Positions 61,170 through 64,000 of a stretch of 64,000 nt of DNA are shown piece by piece (the first letter of the stretch is position 1; each line of letters opens with the position of its first letter). Made by a program: the position numbers and the translations under genes. The notes under the pieces were generated by a model, which made no database searches, had not been told where the DNA came from, and worked only from the letters and a program-made list of their open reading frames with translations. Origin of the DNA: Colletes latitarsis (lineage: Eukaryota; Arthropoda; Insecta; Hymenoptera; Colletidae); assembly GCF_051014445.1 (NCBI RefSeq), contig NW_027488365.1, forward strand, positions 7,564,001-7,628,000, given 5' to 3'.

Positions 61170-64000
61170 TACTTTCGCATATTTCTCATACTTGATGGCT
61201 AGATCCTGGGCTTTTTTTGGATTGCATCACGTAGTAATGATGTACAACACTGAAGCAGCCAATTAAACCTGGTTTCCATCAATATTTTAGAGAATAATTC
61301 ATGTTAGGTCTAGGTTATGTCAGGGATTTGCTCTCATCAGGCTCATTCTTTCGCATATTTCTCATACTTGATGGCTAGATGCTGGGCTTTTTTTGGATTG
61401 CATCACGTAGTAATGAAGTTCAACACTGAAACTGTCAATTAAACCTGGTTTCCATCAATATTTTAGAGGACAACGCATGTCAGGTCTAGGTTAGGTCTGG
61501 GATTTGCTCTCATCAGGGTCATACTGTCGCAGTTTTAACTTACTTGTTGAACGGATCCTGGGTTTTTTCTGGTTTGGTTCACGTAGTAATGTGGTACCAC
61601 ACTGAAACAGTCAATTAAACCTGGCCTTGATAAATATTTTAGAGGATAACGCATGTTAGGTTTGGGTTAGGTCTAGGATTTGATCTCATCAGACTCATAC
61701 TTTCGCGTTTTTCACATACTTGTTGAACGGATCCTGGGTTTTCTCTGGTTTGGATCACGAAGTAATGTGGGACCACACTGAAACAATCAATTAAACCTGG
61801 TCTTGATAAATATTTTAGAGGATAACGCATGTTAGGTCTGGGATAGGTCTGGGATTTGCCCTCATCAGGCTCATACTTTCGCGTTTTTCACATACTTGTT
61901 CAACGGATCCTGGGTTTTCTCTGGTTTGGATCACGAAGTAATGTGGGACCACACTGAAACAATCAATTAAACCTGGTTTTGATAAATATTTTAGAGGATA
62001 ACGCATGTTAGGTCTGGGATAGGTCTGGGATTTGCCCTCATCAGGCTCATACTTTCGCGTTTTTCACATACTTGTTGAACAGATCCCGGGTTTTTTCTGG
62101 ATTGGGTCACGTAGTAATGTGGTACCACACTGAAACAGTCGATTAAACCAGGTTTCGATCAATATTTTTGAGGATAGCGCATGTTAGGTCTAGGTTAGGC
62201 CTGGGATTTTCACTCATCATACTCATACTTTCGCATTCTTCTCATACTTGTTGGACGGATCCTGGGTTTTTTCTGGTTTGGATCACGTAGTAATGTGGGA
62301 CCACACAGGAGTAATCAATTAATCCTGGTCTTGATAAATATTTTAGAGGATAACGCATTTTTAGGTCTGGGTTAGGTCTAGGATTTGCCCTCGTCAGGTT
62401 CATACTTCAGATATTTCTCATACTTCATGGCTAGATCCTGGGCTATTTCTGGATTGTATCACGTAGTAATGTGGTACCACACAGAAACAGTCAATTAAAC
62501 CTGGTTTCGATCAATATTTTAGTGGATAACGCAAGTTAGGTCTGGGATAGGTCTGGGATTTGCCCTCATCAGGCTCATACTTTCGCGTTTTTCACATACT
62601 TGTTGAACAGATCCTGGGTTTTTTCTGGTTTGGGTCACGTAGTAGTGTGGTACCACACTGAAACAGTCGATTAAACGTGGTTTCGATCAATATTGTTGAG
62701 GATAACGCATGTTAGGTCTAGGTTAGGCCGGGGATTTTCACTCATCAGACACATACTTTCGCATTCTTCACATACTTGTTGAACGGATCCTGGGTTTTCT
62801 CTGGTTTGGATCACGAAGTAATGTGGGACCACACTGAAACAATCAATTAAACCTGGTCTTGATAAATATTTTAGAGGATAACGCATGTTAGGTCTGGGAT
62901 AGGTCTGGGATTTGCCCTCATCAGGCTCATACTTTCGCATTCTTCACATACTTGTTGTACGGATCCTGGGTTTTTACTGGTTTGGATCACGTAGTAATGT
63001 GGTACCACACTGAAACATTCAATTAAACCTGGTCTTGATAAATATTTTAGAGGATAACGCATGTTAGGTCTGGGTTAGGTCTAGGATTTGCCCTCGTCAG
63101 GTTCATACTTCAGATATTTCTCATACTTCATGGCTAGATCCTGGGCTATTTCTGGATTGTATCACGTAGTAATGTGGTACCACACAGAAACAGTCAATTA
63201 AACCTGGTTTCGATCAATATTTTAGTGGATAACGCAAGTTAGGTCTGGGATAGGTCTGGGATTTGCCCTCATCAGGCTCATACTTTCGCGTTTTTCACAT
63301 ACTTGTTGAACAGATCCTGGGTTTTTTCTGGTTTGGGTCACGTAATAGTGTGGTACCGCACTGAAACAGTCGATTAAACGTGATTTCGATCAATATTTTT
63401 GAGGATAACGCATGTTAGGTCTAGGTTAGGCCGGGGATTTTCACTCATCAGACTCAAACTTTCGCATTCTTCACATACTTGTTGAACGGATCCTGGGTTT
63501 TTGCTGGTTTGGATCACGTAGTAATGTGGTACCACACTGAAACATTCAATTAAACCTGGTCTTGATAAATATTTTAGAGGATAACGCATGTTAGGTCTGG
63601 GTTAGGTCTAGGATTTGCCCTCATCAGGCTCATACTTTCGCATATTTCTCATACTTCATGGCTGGATCCTGGGCTATTTCTGGATTGGATCACGTAGTAA
63701 TGTGGTACCACACTGAAACAGTCAATTAAACCTGGTTTTGATGAATATTTTAGAGAATAATTCATGTTAGGTCTAGGTTAGGCCTGGGATTTGCTCTCAT
63801 CAGGCTCATTCTTTCGCATATTTCTCATACTAGATGGCTAGATCCTCGGCTTTTTCTGGATTGCATCACGTAGTAATGAAGTACAACACTGAAACACTCA
63901 ATTAAACCTGGTTTCGATCAATATTATTGAGGATAACGCATGTTAGGTCCAGGTTAGGCCTGGGATTTTCAATCATCAGACTCATACTTTCGCATTCTTC
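61170..64000 (+). repeat. 26-monomer (4,575-bp) tandem duplication, copy 2 (cut by window end)
   Basis: Matches 56595-59425 with very few differences, such as TTGTTCAACGG near 61899 against TTGTTGAACGG, and a CAGCCAATTAAACC near 61257. The array continues past the window, since the last bases are mid-monomer. The start of the match near 61170 follows a TTTGCCCTCATCAGGCGC monomer that does not belong to copy 1, so the junction lies inside a monomer. Confidence 0.88.

Larger units (their letters stand above)
1..64000 (+). repeat. Continuous satellite DNA array, ~176-bp monomer
   Basis: Every part inspected is built from one unit of about 176 bp, recognisable by its start GTTAGGTCT and by the landmarks TTTCGC, GATCACGTAG, GGTACCACACTG, ATTAAACC and AATATTTTAGAGGATAACGC. 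The first unit starts fall at 112, 288, 464 and 641, and offsets between near-identical segments far along the array stay close to multiples of 176. All units read in the same direction; I saw no inverted block. About 360 monomers fit. A typical monomer is about 41 percent GC by hand count. No unique sequence, transposon or gene interrupts the array. Such arrays are usually centromeric or pericentromeric in eukaryotes; that placement is inference. I do not recognise the family by name. Confidence 0.97.

Noticed and set aside
1..64000. CRISPR array, because of regularly spaced near-identical sequence
   Set aside because: There are no unique spacers between short repeats; the whole 176-bp unit is repeated with graded divergence. 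No cas genes are present.
1..64000. Human-type alpha satellite
   Set aside because: The unit is 176 rather than 171 bp, and the sequence lacks a canonical CENP-B box and does not look like alphoid monomers. Only the HOR organisation is similar.
1..64000. Arabidopsis-type 178-bp centromere repeat
   Set aside because: The length is close, but I see no sequence resemblance to that family, and the telomere-like motif present is TTAGG rather than the plant TTTAGGG.
1..64000. Transposable element insertions or rDNA/tRNA genes hidden in the array
   Set aside because: Monomer phase continues through every region I followed, with block offsets explained by whole monomers and small indels. No foreign segment, target-site duplication or poly(A) tail was seen.
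1..64000. Internal telomere array
   Set aside because: TTAGG appears only once or twice per 176-bp unit inside degenerate 11-mers, not as a continuous (TTAGG)n run.

Overview
The whole 64 kb window is one block of tandem satellite DNA. A single repeat unit of about 176 bp (roughly 360 copies, all in the same orientation) runs from the first base to the last. I found no protein gene, RNA gene, transposon, CRISPR array or unique spacer. Short open frames (60 to 111 codons) recur throughout, but they are by-products of the repeat: 176 is not a multiple of three, so each monomer boundary shifts the frame. Copies of these frames sit at the satellite period and carry no recognisable domain, so I annotate no CDS.

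The organism cannot be named from this sequence. Long homogeneous satellite with multi-monomer higher-order repeats (HORs) is typical of centromeric or pericentromeric heterochromatin in eukaryotes. The resemblance to human alpha satellite (171 bp) is in architecture, not sequence. Two weak hints favour an animal with little CpG methylation, possibly an arthropod: five CpGs are retained in a typical monomer (observed/expected about 0.66 in a hand-built consensus), and each monomer begins with 11-bp subrepeats containing TTAGG, the common arthropod telomere pentamer. Both are inference.

Layout. 1-3819: a 12-monomer HOR of 2,115 bp, nearly two copies. 3820-5570: diverged monomers. 5571-17726: a 24-monomer HOR (full length 4,228 bp) in three copies of 23, 22 and 24 monomers. 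17727-26236: a second, more mosaic domain. 26237-40451: a tandem pair with a 7,019-bp offset (about 40 monomers), each copy fusing a short piece of the second domain to a rearranged version of the 24-mer domain. 36450-45555: inside and beyond that pair, a 26-monomer segment is duplicated with an exact 4,553-bp offset. 45556-52133: further partial copies, including a 3,512-bp period. 52134-64000: the second domain again, ending in a 4,575-bp tandem pair that runs off the window. Positions 17025-26853 and 50920-60220 are collinear copies about 33.4-33.9 kb apart.

The history is repeated unequal exchange at several scales: 11 bp, one monomer, 12 to 40 monomers, and tens of kilobases. Any role would be structural, such as centromere or heterochromatin formation. 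The candidate elements are a conserved palindrome centred on GGTACC, the 11-bp subrepeats, and a weak CENP-B-box-like stretch. None is proof of centromere identity. Block boundaries were found by eye and may be off by tens of bases.
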